Origin: Anaerobaca lacustris
GTDB taxonomy: Bacteria; Planctomycetota; Phycisphaerae; Sedimentisphaerales; Anaerobacaceae
DNA length: 64,000 nucleotides
Direction: 5' to 3'
Assembly (NCBI RefSeq): GCF_030012215.1
Contig: NZ_JASCXX010000002.1
Location: 62,001 to 126,000 of the forward strand
Shown: one piece after another, positions 34,759 through 43,401 of the stretch
Layout of the letters: each line of letters opens with the position of its first letter
How positions within the stretch are numbered: position 1 is the first letter of the stretch
Translations under genes and position numbers: made by a program
Notes under the pieces: model-generated
What the model was told of the DNA's origin: nothing
What the model saw: the letters and a program-made list of their open reading frames with translations, nothing else
The model's database searches: none

Positions 34759-36435
34759 ATGCCGAACATCATGACACACGGACTGACGTGTCTGCAACGA
34801 CGCGACCTGGAACGATTCGGCGCGCGCATCGGGCACTTTGGCGCCCACTTCGCCGTGGTGGACGCGGAGGGTCAGATTCTGCTCCGCCACGACGCCGGGC
34901 GGTTCGCCAGCGACACGGAGGCCGTCGTCGAAGCCGGGCGTGCCGTCTGCGAGGCCGTCCGCGACCGCGCCGAGACGGATGACGAAGGGCGCGTCTGGCG
35001 GTTCTGCGACGGCCACGTGCTTCTGGCCGCTGCGTTGTGTCTGCCCTGCAACGGCCCCGGCTGCGTTCGTCTGGCGGGCGCGATGGTGGTCGATCTGGGC
35101 GCCGAGGCGCCGTCGGCGGACGCCGACGCCATGCGCGTGGCGTATCTGAGCGAAATGATGCGGCTGGCCGCACAGGGGCTCCGCGATGCCGTGCGGAACG
35201 ACGAGCAGATGGAGAAGATGGGCCTGGAGCTGGCCCAGGTGTACGAAGAGCTTGTCCTGTTGCACAAGATCAACACGCACATGAAGGTCACCGAATCGGA
35301 CGGCACGTTCCTGCAGTTGGCCTGCGACAGCCTGACCGACATCGTGCCGGTCGAGGGGATCGCCATCGTGCTGGAGCGGATGGTCGAAGGCGAGCGGCGG
35401 TTCATGGTGGCCGCCGGGTCGGGACTCATCGACCTGTCGCCTCACATGACGGCCGTGCTGCACAGCCGGCTCGCCGAGGACATCCGGCGAGGCCAGGAGG
35501 CCCTGCTGGACAGCGAGGTCGATACGGCGTTTCGCTTCGAGTGGCCGCAGAGCGTTCGGAACATCATCGCCGTGCCGCTCTGCGCCAAGGGGCCGCAGGA
35601 GGCGCGCAGCGCCGGCCGCGTGCAGAATGCGGTGGCGATCATCGGGTACATGGTCGCGATCAATCGAATCGACAAGCCGGATTTCGACAGCACGGACATG
35701 AAGCTGTTCGCCTCCGTGGCCAGCGGCTGCGCGGTGTTCATCGAGAACGGACGTCTGTTCAACGATCTCAAGGAACTCTTCGTCGGGTCGCTGAAGGCCC
35801 TGACCAACAGCATCGACGCCAAAGACCAGTATACGCGAGGGCATTCCGAGCGGGTCGCCATCATCTCACAGTGGCTGGCCGAACGCGTCGCCGAACGGGA
35901 ACGGCTCGATAGCGAGCAGATTCACCGCATCTATCTGGCGGGGCTTCTGCACGACATCGGCAAGATCGGTGTGGACGAGAACGTCCTGCGCAAGAACGGC
36001 AAACTCACGCCGGAAGAACGCGAATGCATCCAACGCCATCCATCCGTGGGAGCGGGCATCCTGCGCGGCATCAAACAGATGCAGGACATCGTGCCTGGCG
36101 TGCTCCACCATCACGAACGCGTCGACGGGAAGGGCTATCCGGAAGGTCTGACGGGACGCGAAATGTCGCTCACCGCCAAGATCGTCGGACTGGCCGACAG
36201 CTTCGATGCGATGACCTCGAAGCGGGTCTACCGGGACGCCATGACCGTGGACCAGGCGCTCGACGAGATCCGAAAGGGCCTGGGCACGCAGTTCGACGAG
36301 AAGGTCGGGACGATCTTCCTCGAAAGCGACATTTATCATCTGTGGGACCGGATCCAGGGGAATGGCCCGTCTGCGTACGGAGGCCGCCATCTCGCCGACT
36401 ATGGGACCACCGCTGTGGGGACTCTGTTGCGATGA
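34759..36435 (+). CDS. GAF and HD-GYP domain protein (predicted c-di-GMP phosphodiesterase)
   Basis: 558 residues. An N-terminal sensory region (about 1-140, with a cysteine cluster ALCLPCNGPGC) and a coiled-coil linker are followed by a GAF domain (about 175-335) and an HD-GYP domain (about 345-535). The HD pair is in LLHDIGKIGVDE, and HHERVDGKGYPEGL carries the GYP signature. HD-GYP enzymes hydrolyse c-di-GMP to pGpG or GMP. ATG 34759 follows GGAGGG. The stop overlaps the STAS gene start (ATGA). Sitting two genes before the ATPase, it is a likely regulator of the machine. Confidence 0.9.
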   Translation: MPNIMTHGLTCLQRRDLERFGARIGHFGAHFAVVDAEGQILLRHDAGRFASDTEAVVEAGRAVCEAVRDRAETDDEGRVWRFCDGHVLLAAALCLPCNGPGCVRLAGAMVVDLGAEAPSADADAMRVAYLSEMMRLAAQGLRDAVRNDEQMEKMGLELAQVYEELVLLHKINTHMKVTESDGTFLQLACDSLTDIVPVEGIAIVLERMVEGERRFMVAAGSGLIDLSPHMTAVLHSRLAEDIRRGQEALLDSEVDTAFRFEWPQSVRNIIAVPLCAKGPQEARSAGRVQNAVAIIGYMVAINRIDKPDFDSTDMKLFASVASGCAVFIENGRLFNDLKELFVGSLKALTNSIDAKDQYTRGHSERVAIISQWLAERVAERERLDSEQIHRIYLAGLLHDIGKIGVDENVLRKNGKLTPEERECIQRHPSVGAGILRGIKQMQDIVPGVLHHHERVDGKGYPEGLTGREMSLTAKIVGLADSFDAMTSKRVYRDAMTVDQALDEIRKGLGTQFDEKVGTIFLESDIYHLWDRIQGNGPSAYGGRHLADYGTTAVGTLLR

Positions 36436-36767
36436 AGATCAACACGCAGAACTACAACGACGTCACCGTGATCGAGCTGCAGGGCGAGATCGACGGGGAC
36501 ATCGCCGACGCGCTGAAAGACACCGTCGTCGAAACCGTCACGATCGGCCGCACGCGGGTCGTCATCGACATGAGCAACGTCAGCTCCATCGACGGCCAGG
36601 GGCTGGAGCTGCTGCTCTGGGCGCGGGAATACGGCCGCCGGAACCGGACGCAGCTCAAGCTGGCGGGTCTCGACGAGACCCTCGACAAGATTCTCGAAAT
36701 CACGGGGCTGCAAACCGAATTCGATCGTCACACGGAACTGGCCGAAGCGGTCCGGAGCTTCGCCTGA
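36432..36767 (+). CDS. STAS-domain protein without the usual phospho-serine
   Basis: A 111-residue anti-sigma-factor-antagonist fold: VTVIELQGEIDGDIADAL at the start and VVIDMSNVSSIDGQGLELL at the switch loop. In SpoIIAA-type proteins the loop reads DSSG with a phosphorylated serine; here it is DGQG, so that site is lost (S51 and S52 lie just before). It may act as a fixed binding partner rather than a phospho-switch. It is translationally coupled to the HD-GYP gene and precedes the ATPase gene by 33 bases. Confidence 0.85.
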   Translation: MKINTQNYNDVTVIELQGEIDGDIADALKDTVVETVTIGRTRVVIDMSNVSSIDGQGLELLLWAREYGRRNRTQLKLAGLDETLDKILEITGLQTEFDRHTELAEAVRSFA

Positions 36768-36800
36768 GTGCGGTCCGCGTGACACAGACAGAGGTGCGCT

Positions 36801-38537
36801 ATGAGTCAGATTCTGCTTGAGAACAAGATGCAGCTCGGTCAGCTCCTGCTGGCGCGAGGTGTGGTCACTCAGGAGCAGATCGACCATGCGCTGGCCGAGC
36901 AACAGGACAAGGGCCACCGCAAGCTGCTCGGCGAGCTGTTCGTCGAGATGGGCTACTGCACGGAGAACCAGATCGCCGCCGCCCTGGCCGAGGCCTATGG
37001 CGTTCCGTACGCGCAGGTCAGCCCGAAGCTGTGCGATCCGAAGGCGGTGGAGCTGCTGCCGCGCGAGTTCCTCGAAGCCCACATCGTCCTGCCCCTGTTC
37101 AAGGTGCACGACGTCCTGACCGTGGCGGTCAACGAGCCGACGAACGTCTTTCTGCTCGACGAGATCGCGCGGATCAGCGGGTGCCGGGTGCGGGTCGTCT
37201 GCTCGACCAGCAAGGACATCAAGGCCACGCTCCAGTCCTATCTGCCGGCGGCCAACGTCTTCGTGATCGACGACATCATCGACGACGAAGGGCTCGAAGA
37301 GTTCACCCTGATCGAGAGCATCACGCAGGACATCAGCAATCTCGAAGAGGTGGCCGGCCAGTCGCCGGTGGTCAAGCTGGTCAACTATCTGCTGTACAAC
37401 GCGGTCCGGGAGAACGCCAGCGACATCCACGTCGAGTGCGACGAGAAGCGGCTGCGCGTCCGCTACCGCGTCGACGGCAAGCTGTACGAGAAGATGCGTC
37501 CGCCGCATCAGATGCACGCGGCGGTGGTCTCGCGCATCAAGATCATGGCCGAGCTGGACATCGCCCAGCGCCGTCTGCCGCAGGATGGCGGCATTCACGT
37601 CCTGGTCGAGGGCCGTCCCATCGACCTGCGCGTCTCGGTCATGCCGGGCAACTTCGGCGAGAAGGTCGTCATTCGCGTCATCGACCCGCAGAAGATCCTG
37701 TACAACCTCGAGTCGCTCGGGTTCACCTACGACAATCTCCTGCGCTTTCGCGAAGTGATTCAGGTGCCCAACGGCATCGTTCTCGTCACCGGACCGACCG
37801 GATCGGGCAAGAACACCACGCTCTATGCGGCGCTGTCGGAGCTCAACAGCGAAGAGGTGAACATCTGCACCGTGGAAGACCCGGTCGAGTGCAACATCTC
37901 GGGCATCAACCAGTTCCAGGTCAACACCGGCGTGGGGTTCGAGTTCTCGACCGCTCTGCGGAGCCTGTTGCGACAGGACCCCGACATCATCATGGTCGGC
38001 GAGATCCGCGATCAGGCCACGGCCAACATCGCGGTCCAGGCCGCCCTGACCGGGCACCTGGTGCTCTCGACCCTGCACACGAACGATGCGCCGGGCGCGG
38101 TGACGCGTCTGCTCGACCTGGGCGTGGCCCCGTATCTGGTCAGCGCGTCGCTGAAGGGGGTGCTGGCCCAGCGTCTGGTCCGAAAGATCTGCCCGAACTG
38201 CAAGACCGAGTACGATCCGCCGCCGAGTCTCAAGAGAAGCGTTCCGTCCCAGGACGGGGAGGCCTGCAAGTTCTACCGGGGTCTTGGGTGCAAGAAATGC
38301 CGCAACACCGGGTACGCCGGACGCATCGCCATTCACGAGCTGCTCGTACCCGATGACGAGATGATGGAAATGATCAACGAGCGCGTCAGTGCCAAGAGAC
38401 TGCGGGCGGCCGCCCTGGCCAAGGGCATGACCCCGCTGCACTTCGACGGGATCGAGAAGGTCAAGGCAGGCATCGTGTCGATCGAAGAGGTCCTGCGGAT
38501 CGCCGCATTCGAGGCGCCCGCAACGGTCGAATCCTGA
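36801..38537 (+). CDS. GspE/PilB-type assembly ATPase with MshEN-like N-terminus
   Basis: 578 residues. Residues about 10-70 show the MshEN-type duplicated helix pattern (QLGQLLLARGVVTQEQIDHAL, then KLLGELFVEMGYCTENQIAAAL), which binds c-di-GMP in MshE and related ATPases. The motor domain has Asp box (CTVEDPVE), Walker B region (DPDIIMVGEIRD) and His box (TGHLVLSTLHTN), plus a four-cysteine zinc module (CPNC, CKKC). Walker A reads GPTGSGKNTTL: after K337 the expected Ser/Thr is N338. GspE and PilB power pseudopilus or pilus assembly. A CCAG-free weak AGAGG precedes the ATG. Confidence 0.92.
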   Translation: MSQILLENKMQLGQLLLARGVVTQEQIDHALAEQQDKGHRKLLGELFVEMGYCTENQIAAALAEAYGVPYAQVSPKLCDPKAVELLPREFLEAHIVLPLFKVHDVLTVAVNEPTNVFLLDEIARISGCRVRVVCSTSKDIKATLQSYLPAANVFVIDDIIDDEGLEEFTLIESITQDISNLEEVAGQSPVVKLVNYLLYNAVRENASDIHVECDEKRLRVRYRVDGKLYEKMRPPHQMHAAVVSRIKIMAELDIAQRRLPQDGGIHVLVEGRPIDLRVSVMPGNFGEKVVIRVIDPQKILYNLESLGFTYDNLLRFREVIQVPNGIVLVTGPTGSGKNTTLYAALSELNSEEVNICTVEDPVECNISGINQFQVNTGVGFEFSTALRSLLRQDPDIIMVGEIRDQATANIAVQAALTGHLVLSTLHTNDAPGAVTRLLDLGVAPYLVSASLKGVLAQRLVRKICPNCKTEYDPPPSLKRSVPSQDGEACKFYRGLGCKKCRNTGYAGRIAIHELLVPDDEMMEMINERVSAKRLRAAALAKGMTPLHFDGIEKVKAGIVSIEEVLRIAAFEAPATVES

Positions 38538-38563
38538 TGCCCATGTTGTAGCGACGTGGACGT

Positions 38564-39751
38564 ATGGCAATGTTGACAGCAGAGATGCGACAGACCGCTC
38601 CGGGGGCGACGGCGCCGCCGGATCCGACCGGGGAACAGAAGCCCGATCTCGCCGGCGCTCTGCGCCGCGCGCAGGACGCTCGGCCGTTCCAGAAGGTGCG
38701 GGTCCGCAGCGCCGACCTGATCCTGTTCACGACGCAGTTGGCCGTCATGCTCGACAGCGGGGTGATTCTCAGCGACGCGCTCGACGCCATCGGCGAGCAG
38801 GCGGGCGATCCGCGATTCAAAGCCATGATCCTCGACGTGTCCGAACGCGTCAAGAGCGGCGAGACGTTCTCGAAGGCCCTGGCCGCCTATCCGAACACCT
38901 TCAACCGGATGTTCATCAGCATGGTCAAGGCCTCGGAAGCCTCGGGAAAAATGGTCGAGATGCTCAGCGTCCTGACGGGGTATCTCACCTTCGAGGCCGA
39001 TACGCGCAAACGCGTCCTGGGGGCCCTGACGTATCCGCTGATCATGGTCCTGATGGCGATCGCCGCCACGGGCACGTTGATGTTCTTCGTCCTGCCGCGC
39101 TTCATGCGGATCTACGAGACCCGCGGGGCGGCGCTGCCCAGGCTGACCCAGGTACTCGTTCATTTCAGCCGGGTTCTCGGCAATGCGGAACTCATGGCCG
39201 TGCTCATCACCAGTGCGATCCTGCTGGGCGTGGGCCTGCACTTCTGGTCCCACACGACGGCGGGACGGCGCATCCTCGACGGGCTGAAGATCCGCATCCC
39301 GGTCATCGGCACGATGTTCGTGGACATGGTCGTGACGCGGAGCATGCGGATCATGGCCACGATGGTCAACACGGGCGTTCGCCTGCTCGACGCGATCCAT
39401 GTGATCCAGGGCTGCGTGGACAACCATGAGTTCGAGCAACTCTGGGCGGAAGTGGACGACAAGATTCAGGACGGCTACCAGCTCTCCGAAGCGATCCTCG
39501 TCTCCGAGCGATCGAAGCTGATCTCGCCGAGCATCATCCAGATGCTCCGGGCCGGCGAGAAAGCCGGGCAGCTCGGCACGGTCTGCGACAAGGTCTCGAT
39601 CTTCTATGAGAAGAAGCTGGCGGCGTCCATTCAGAACGTCATGACCGTGATCGAGCCGCTGATGATCACGATCCTCGGCGTGGTCATCGGGACCATCGCC
39701 ATCGCACTGCTGCTGCCGGTCTTCCGGGTCTCCAGCGTCATCGCTCACTGA
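38564..39751 (+). CDS. GspF/PilC-type inner-membrane platform protein
   Basis: A 395-residue protein with two T2SSF domains. The first starts LILFTTQLAVMLDSGVILSDALDAI, the second IMATMVNTGVRLLDAIHVI. Membrane segments lie at about 160-185, 205-225 and 365-390. The first 45 residues are Pro/Ala-rich and unlike other platform proteins. It follows the ATPase gene by 26 bases and ends the machine locus. It converges with and overlaps by seven bases the gene on the minus strand. Confidence 0.92.
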   Translation: MAMLTAEMRQTAPGATAPPDPTGEQKPDLAGALRRAQDARPFQKVRVRSADLILFTTQLAVMLDSGVILSDALDAIGEQAGDPRFKAMILDVSERVKSGETFSKALAAYPNTFNRMFISMVKASEASGKMVEMLSVLTGYLTFEADTRKRVLGALTYPLIMVLMAIAATGTLMFFVLPRFMRIYETRGAALPRLTQVLVHFSRVLGNAELMAVLITSAILLGVGLHFWSHTTAGRRILDGLKIRIPVIGTMFVDMVVTRSMRIMATMVNTGVRLLDAIHVIQGCVDNHEFEQLWAEVDDKIQDGYQLSEAILVSERSKLISPSIIQMLRAGEKAGQLGTVCDKVSIFYEKKLAASIQNVMTVIEPLMITILGVVIGTIAIALLLPVFRVSSVIAH

Positions 39752-40356
39752 CGGGCCGTCGGGGTCGAGGCGAGCACCTCTCGGCACGTGCAGTGGTTGC
39801 CCAGGTGACAGAGCGCCAGTTGCGGCGTCCTGAAACGAATCGGGAACGTCATCGGCTCCGCTACGGTCCCATACCCGATCGTAATGTGCGGAAAGAACGC
39901 GGCAAAGGCGGCCTTGTCCCGATAATTCCGAATCCAGGCCAGCGTGCTCTGAGCCGGCTCTTCGTCGCCGCGGATCATCTCGGCGGTCACCTCACGGCTG
40001 ACGAACGGTTCCATCGCCTCCATGATCCGCTCGTGCAGCGTTTGCAGGGCGCCGGTCTTGGCGATTGCGAACAGCGAGTTCGGCTCGTTCCGCGCGTTCA
40101 GCACGGTGACGATCCCCGTGAGGGTCAATTCTCCGATGGGGCAGTCGCGCGCCACGTCAGCCATCGCCGTCCCGATGGCGTCGATCCGCCCGGCCTCGAT
40201 GCAGCCCATCGCCAGTGAGATGTGCGGCAGGCACGTGGCCTCGTCCAGGACGATCTCGCCGGCCTGGGCCCCGAGCAGCCGGCGGTTGGTCGCGATGGCA
40301 AGCCGGGTGATTCTTTCCTCGGGCAACAGTGCGACGTCGATAGCGATCCGGCTCAT
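39745..40356 (-). CDS. 2H phosphoesterase superfamily protein (2'-5' RNA ligase-like)
   Basis: A 203-residue protein with the two HxTx-type motifs of 2H phosphoesterases, HISLAM (about residue 45) and HITIGYG (about residue 158), spaced as in the 2'-5' RNA ligase/cyclic phosphodiesterase group. It probably acts on a 2',3'-cyclic phosphate or a similar RNA-derived ester; the true substrate is unknown. It is translationally coupled to the upstream symporter gene (4-base overlap). Confidence 0.78.
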   Translation of the reverse strand: MSRIAIDVALLPEERITRLAIATNRRLLGAQAGEIVLDEATCLPHISLAMGCIEAGRIDAIGTAMADVARDCPIGELTLTGIVTVLNARNEPNSLFAIAKTGALQTLHERIMEAMEPFVSREVTAEMIRGDEEPAQSTLAWIRNYRDKAAFAAFFPHITIGYGTVAEPMTFPIRFRTPQLALCHLGNHCTCREVLASTPTARQ

Positions 40357-41825
40357 GGCGTTCTCCCTTGCACGCGGGCGAAGACTTCGTCGAACTGCCG
40401 CAGGACGACTTCGTTGGTTTGGGGAAAGAACCGGTTCACCAGGACGATGGTCAGGTTGTTGGCGACGAATCCCGGGACGATCTCGTACAGGTGCGCGCCG
40501 AGGCCCATCTGTTTCCAGACGACCAGCACGACCGTGCCGACGACCATGCCCGCCAGCGCCGCCTGCCAGCCCGTACGCTTCGAGAACAGAGCGAAGAGGA
40601 CCAACGGTCCGAAGGCGGCGCCGAATCCGCCCCAGGCGTACGCGACGATGTTCAGAATCGTGTCGCTCGGACGCAGCGCCAGCAGCAGGGCGACCACGGA
40701 AATCACAACGACGCAGATCCGGCCGACGAGGACCACCTCACGCTGTTCGGCGGTTCGCTGGATCGTCTTCTGATAGAAGTCCTCCGTCAGCGCCGACGAC
40801 GAGACGAGCAGTTGCGAGTCGATGGTGGACATGATCGCTGAGAGGATCGCCGCCAGCATGACGCCCCCGATCCAGGGATGTGTGACTTCGGCGATCATAT
40901 AGATGAAGACCTTCTCCGGGTCGCCGCCGGGCACGGTCCGAAACAGTCCGATACCGATCAGGCCGATGGCGACCGCTCCGGCCAGTGACAGGAACACCCA
41001 GACGATGGCGATCCCCATCGACCGCGAGAGTTTGGCGAGCGATCCGGCGCTCATGAAACGCACGAGGATATGGGGCTGGCCGAAATAGCCGAGCCCCCAG
41101 GCCGTCGCCGAGACGACAACGAGCAGGGCCGTCGGTCCGCCGGCCGGACGCAGGCTCTGCGCGATGTCTCTGAGCGTCATGGCCTCCCGGATCCCGGCGG
41201 CGCCTCCGGCCTGGCCGTAGGCCAGCAGCGGGACGAACACCAGCGCCACGACCATCAGCGCGCCCTGGAACAGGTCCGTCCAGCAGACCGCCAGAAAGCC
41301 CCCCAGGAACGTGTAGACGATGATGATCGCGCCGCCGAGGACGACGGCCGCCTCGTAGGAGACGCCGAAGGTGGACTCGAACAGCTTGCCCGCCGCGACC
41401 AGGCCGCTGGAGGCGTAGATCGTGAAGAAGATCAGAACGACGATGGCCGAAACGATTCGCAGCAGCCCCGTCGGGTCGCCGAAGCGCGCCTCGAAGAAGC
41501 AGGGCAGCGTGATCGAGCCGGTCGTCTCCGTGTAGACGCGCAGCCGGCGCGAGACGAGCAGCCAGTTCAGCACCGTGCCGACGAACAGCCCGACCGCGAT
41601 CCAGGCGTTGACCAGGCCGCCGAGGTAGATCGCCCCCGGCAGGCCCATCAGCAGCCAGCCGCTCATGTCGCTGGCCTGGGCCGACAACGCCGTGACCCAC
41701 GCACCCATCCTGCGCCCGCCGAGCAGGTACTCCTCGATGCTCTCGTTGCGCCGGTAGAAGTAGAACCCGATCCCCAGCAGCAGCACGAAATACAAAACAA
41801 ACGTCACCACCGTCGCCGTCGTCAT
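40353..41825 (-). CDS. Sodium:solute symporter, PutP-like
   Basis: A 490-residue integral membrane protein with about 13 hydrophobic segments. Sodium/solute symporter family landmarks are FYRRNESIEEYLLGGRRMGAW, ASDMSGWLLMGLPGAIY, SSGLVAAGKLFE and GGFLAVCWTDLFQG; the serines match the sodium-binding region of PutP. Proline is the most likely substrate, but related symporters carry other organic solutes. It lies upstream of the 2H phosphoesterase gene. Confidence 0.88.
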   Translation of the reverse strand: MTTATVVTFVLYFVLLLGIGFYFYRRNESIEEYLLGGRRMGAWVTALSAQASDMSGWLLMGLPGAIYLGGLVNAWIAVGLFVGTVLNWLLVSRRLRVYTETTGSITLPCFFEARFGDPTGLLRIVSAIVVLIFFTIYASSGLVAAGKLFESTFGVSYEAAVVLGGAIIIVYTFLGGFLAVCWTDLFQGALMVVALVFVPLLAYGQAGGAAGIREAMTLRDIAQSLRPAGGPTALLVVVSATAWGLGYFGQPHILVRFMSAGSLAKLSRSMGIAIVWVFLSLAGAVAIGLIGIGLFRTVPGGDPEKVFIYMIAEVTHPWIGGVMLAAILSAIMSTIDSQLLVSSSALTEDFYQKTIQRTAEQREVVLVGRICVVVISVVALLLALRPSDTILNIVAYAWGGFGAAFGPLVLFALFSKRTGWQAALAGMVVGTVVLVVWKQMGLGAHLYEIVPGFVANNLTIVLVNRFFPQTNEVVLRQFDEVFARVQGRTP

Positions 41826-42147
41826 CGGTCAACCTGCTCCTCCCTCCACACCGCACCCCGGCAAGACGGCGTGCTCCATTCTTTCGCTGATCGGCGCGTC
41901 GTCCGTCGTGTCATCCTGAGCGAAGCGCAGCGCAGTCGAAGGATCTGGCCAAAGACTGGACATGAGTCCAATTCGCGACCAGATTCCTCGACTGCGCTCG
42001 GAATGACATGGTCGTGCGCTATGCGTTCTTGGGAGGGCCGCAACATAGATTCGTATCGAAACATCTTCTAACATACTGGACGCGCTCTCTGTCTTCGACA
42101 AGTCCTCGCGATGAGCTTCAAGTCGCATATCAGTTGGTACAGTGACC
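41826..42147. repeat. Non-coding, repeat-bearing gap
   Basis: 322 bases between the symporter and the channel gene. It contains copy E of the dispersed element at about 41905-42010, about 20 kb from the other copies. The remaining bases are noticeably richer in A and T toward the channel gene. No promoter was assigned. Confidence 0.7.
41905..42010. repeat. Dispersed ~110-bp element, copy E
   Basis: Left arm TGAGCGAAGCGCAGCGCAGT, middle GGATCTGGCCAAAGACTGG, right arm CCTCGACTGCGCTCGGAATG. The right arm is complementary to the left (GAGCGCAGTCGA-type), so the element can fold into a long hairpin. Confidence 0.8.
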
Positions 42148-43308
42148 TCACTTCGCTGCCCTTCGCCCGAATCGCCTTGTCACGAATCTGCGCACTCGAT
42201 CGATGATACCTTTCTCATCAGCGAATTGCCCCGCCGGCCCACCCGCTGTAAACAACACCGCGAACCGCGTCACCAGAGCACCGAGCAAAACATATCCAAG
42301 AATCACCTGGAACATCAAGAGCAACTGCCCACACGTGCTGTCTGGATTCGCGGCGATGTCTCCGAACCCCAGCGTCGTCATCGTTACGACCGAGAAGTAC
42401 AACGCGTACACAAACTCACGCACGTCACCGACCTTCCCATTGACCATAACACATCGTGGCCACAGCCAATAGATAATGGCGAAGACGAATGCCAGACCCG
42501 CGAAGCTGAATAGAACTCGGCCCGTGGACAAGCCGTAGTCGCTGAACCACCAGAACGACCTCACCACCGCCGAGTGAAGTACGTTGTGCTCCCTATACCA
42601 TTGTTCCCAGTTCTTTCGGCGGATGTTGTATTCGACGAGCAGTTTTGTGCCTGGATCGATCTTCACGGTGTCGAGTGCTACCCCGCTGAGATCAGTACCC
42701 ATGCATACCTTCGAGTGCCGATTCACCGTGCATCCCCAGAGGATCGTCGCCCCATCGACACTCGCAATGTGCAGGATCGTTCCTTTGAGTTCCGCGCAGT
42801 TGAGCATCGCGCCCTCAAGGTGGGCGTCTTGAAGATTCGCCCTGTTCAAGATGGCTTCCTTCATGCCCGCCTTCTCGAAATGAGCGTTCCAAGCGCAAAC
42901 GGACTGCAAACACGTGCCACGCAGGTTGGCTCTTTCGAGATGAGTCTCTATCAGACTCGCGCCGGTCAGGTCTGCGTTGGACAGGTTTGCCCCTTCCAGG
43001 TTGGCTCCATCGAGGACGACTCCTTTCAGGTACACTCGGGCGCGGGCGATGTCTTCGACGTTGCCAGAGCCAGAGCGGGGTTTCAATTGGCCGAGATTTA
43101 TGCCCTTAAGAGGCCAGTGGGATAGGCAAAGCTCACCTTCAAGCATTACATCCTCGTGTGGGTGCTCGCGTCGCCACTTGTTCCATTCAGTTACGTCTTC
43201 TGCGTCAGCACAGCGTTTGAGCCTGTCATATTGCTCCTGACTGAAGCGGGGTTCTCGCTGATCTTCTCCCTCGTTTGGCTCTGCCATTGCACTATGCCTC
43301 ACTGCCAC
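42148..43308 (-). CDS. Pentapeptide-repeat / two-TM potassium-channel-like fusion
   Basis: 386 residues. Residues about 90-205 are pentapeptide repeats of the A(D/N)LxG kind (LDGANLEGANLSNADLTGASL). Two membrane segments (about 270-290 and 340-362) enclose a pore loop MTTLGFGDI, a variant of the potassium filter TVGYGD, as in ion_trans_2 channels. The repeats form a beta-helix and may be a cytosolic sensing or docking part. ATG 43287 is an alternative start. The base composition is clearly lower in GC than neighbouring genes, and a repeat copy borders it, both hints of transfer. Confidence 0.85.
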   Translation of the reverse strand: MAVRHSAMAEPNEGEDQREPRFSQEQYDRLKRCADAEDVTEWNKWRREHPHEDVMLEGELCLSHWPLKGINLGQLKPRSGSGNVEDIARARVYLKGVVLDGANLEGANLSNADLTGASLIETHLERANLRGTCLQSVCAWNAHFEKAGMKEAILNRANLQDAHLEGAMLNCAELKGTILHIASVDGATILWGCTVNRHSKVCMGTDLSGVALDTVKIDPGTKLLVEYNIRRKNWEQWYREHNVLHSAVVRSFWWFSDYGLSTGRVLFSFAGLAFVFAIIYWLWPRCVMVNGKVGDVREFVYALYFSVVTMTTLGFGDIAANPDSTCGQLLLMFQVILGYVLLGALVTRFAVLFTAGGPAGQFADEKGIIDRVRRFVTRRFGRRAAK

Positions 43309-43401
43309 GCATCTGTATCAGAAATCCATCGCAGGGCGTCTGCTACCCGCCTGCGAAGATATTCTCACACGCACCCATGATAGTCCATAATCATTCATCC
43401 A

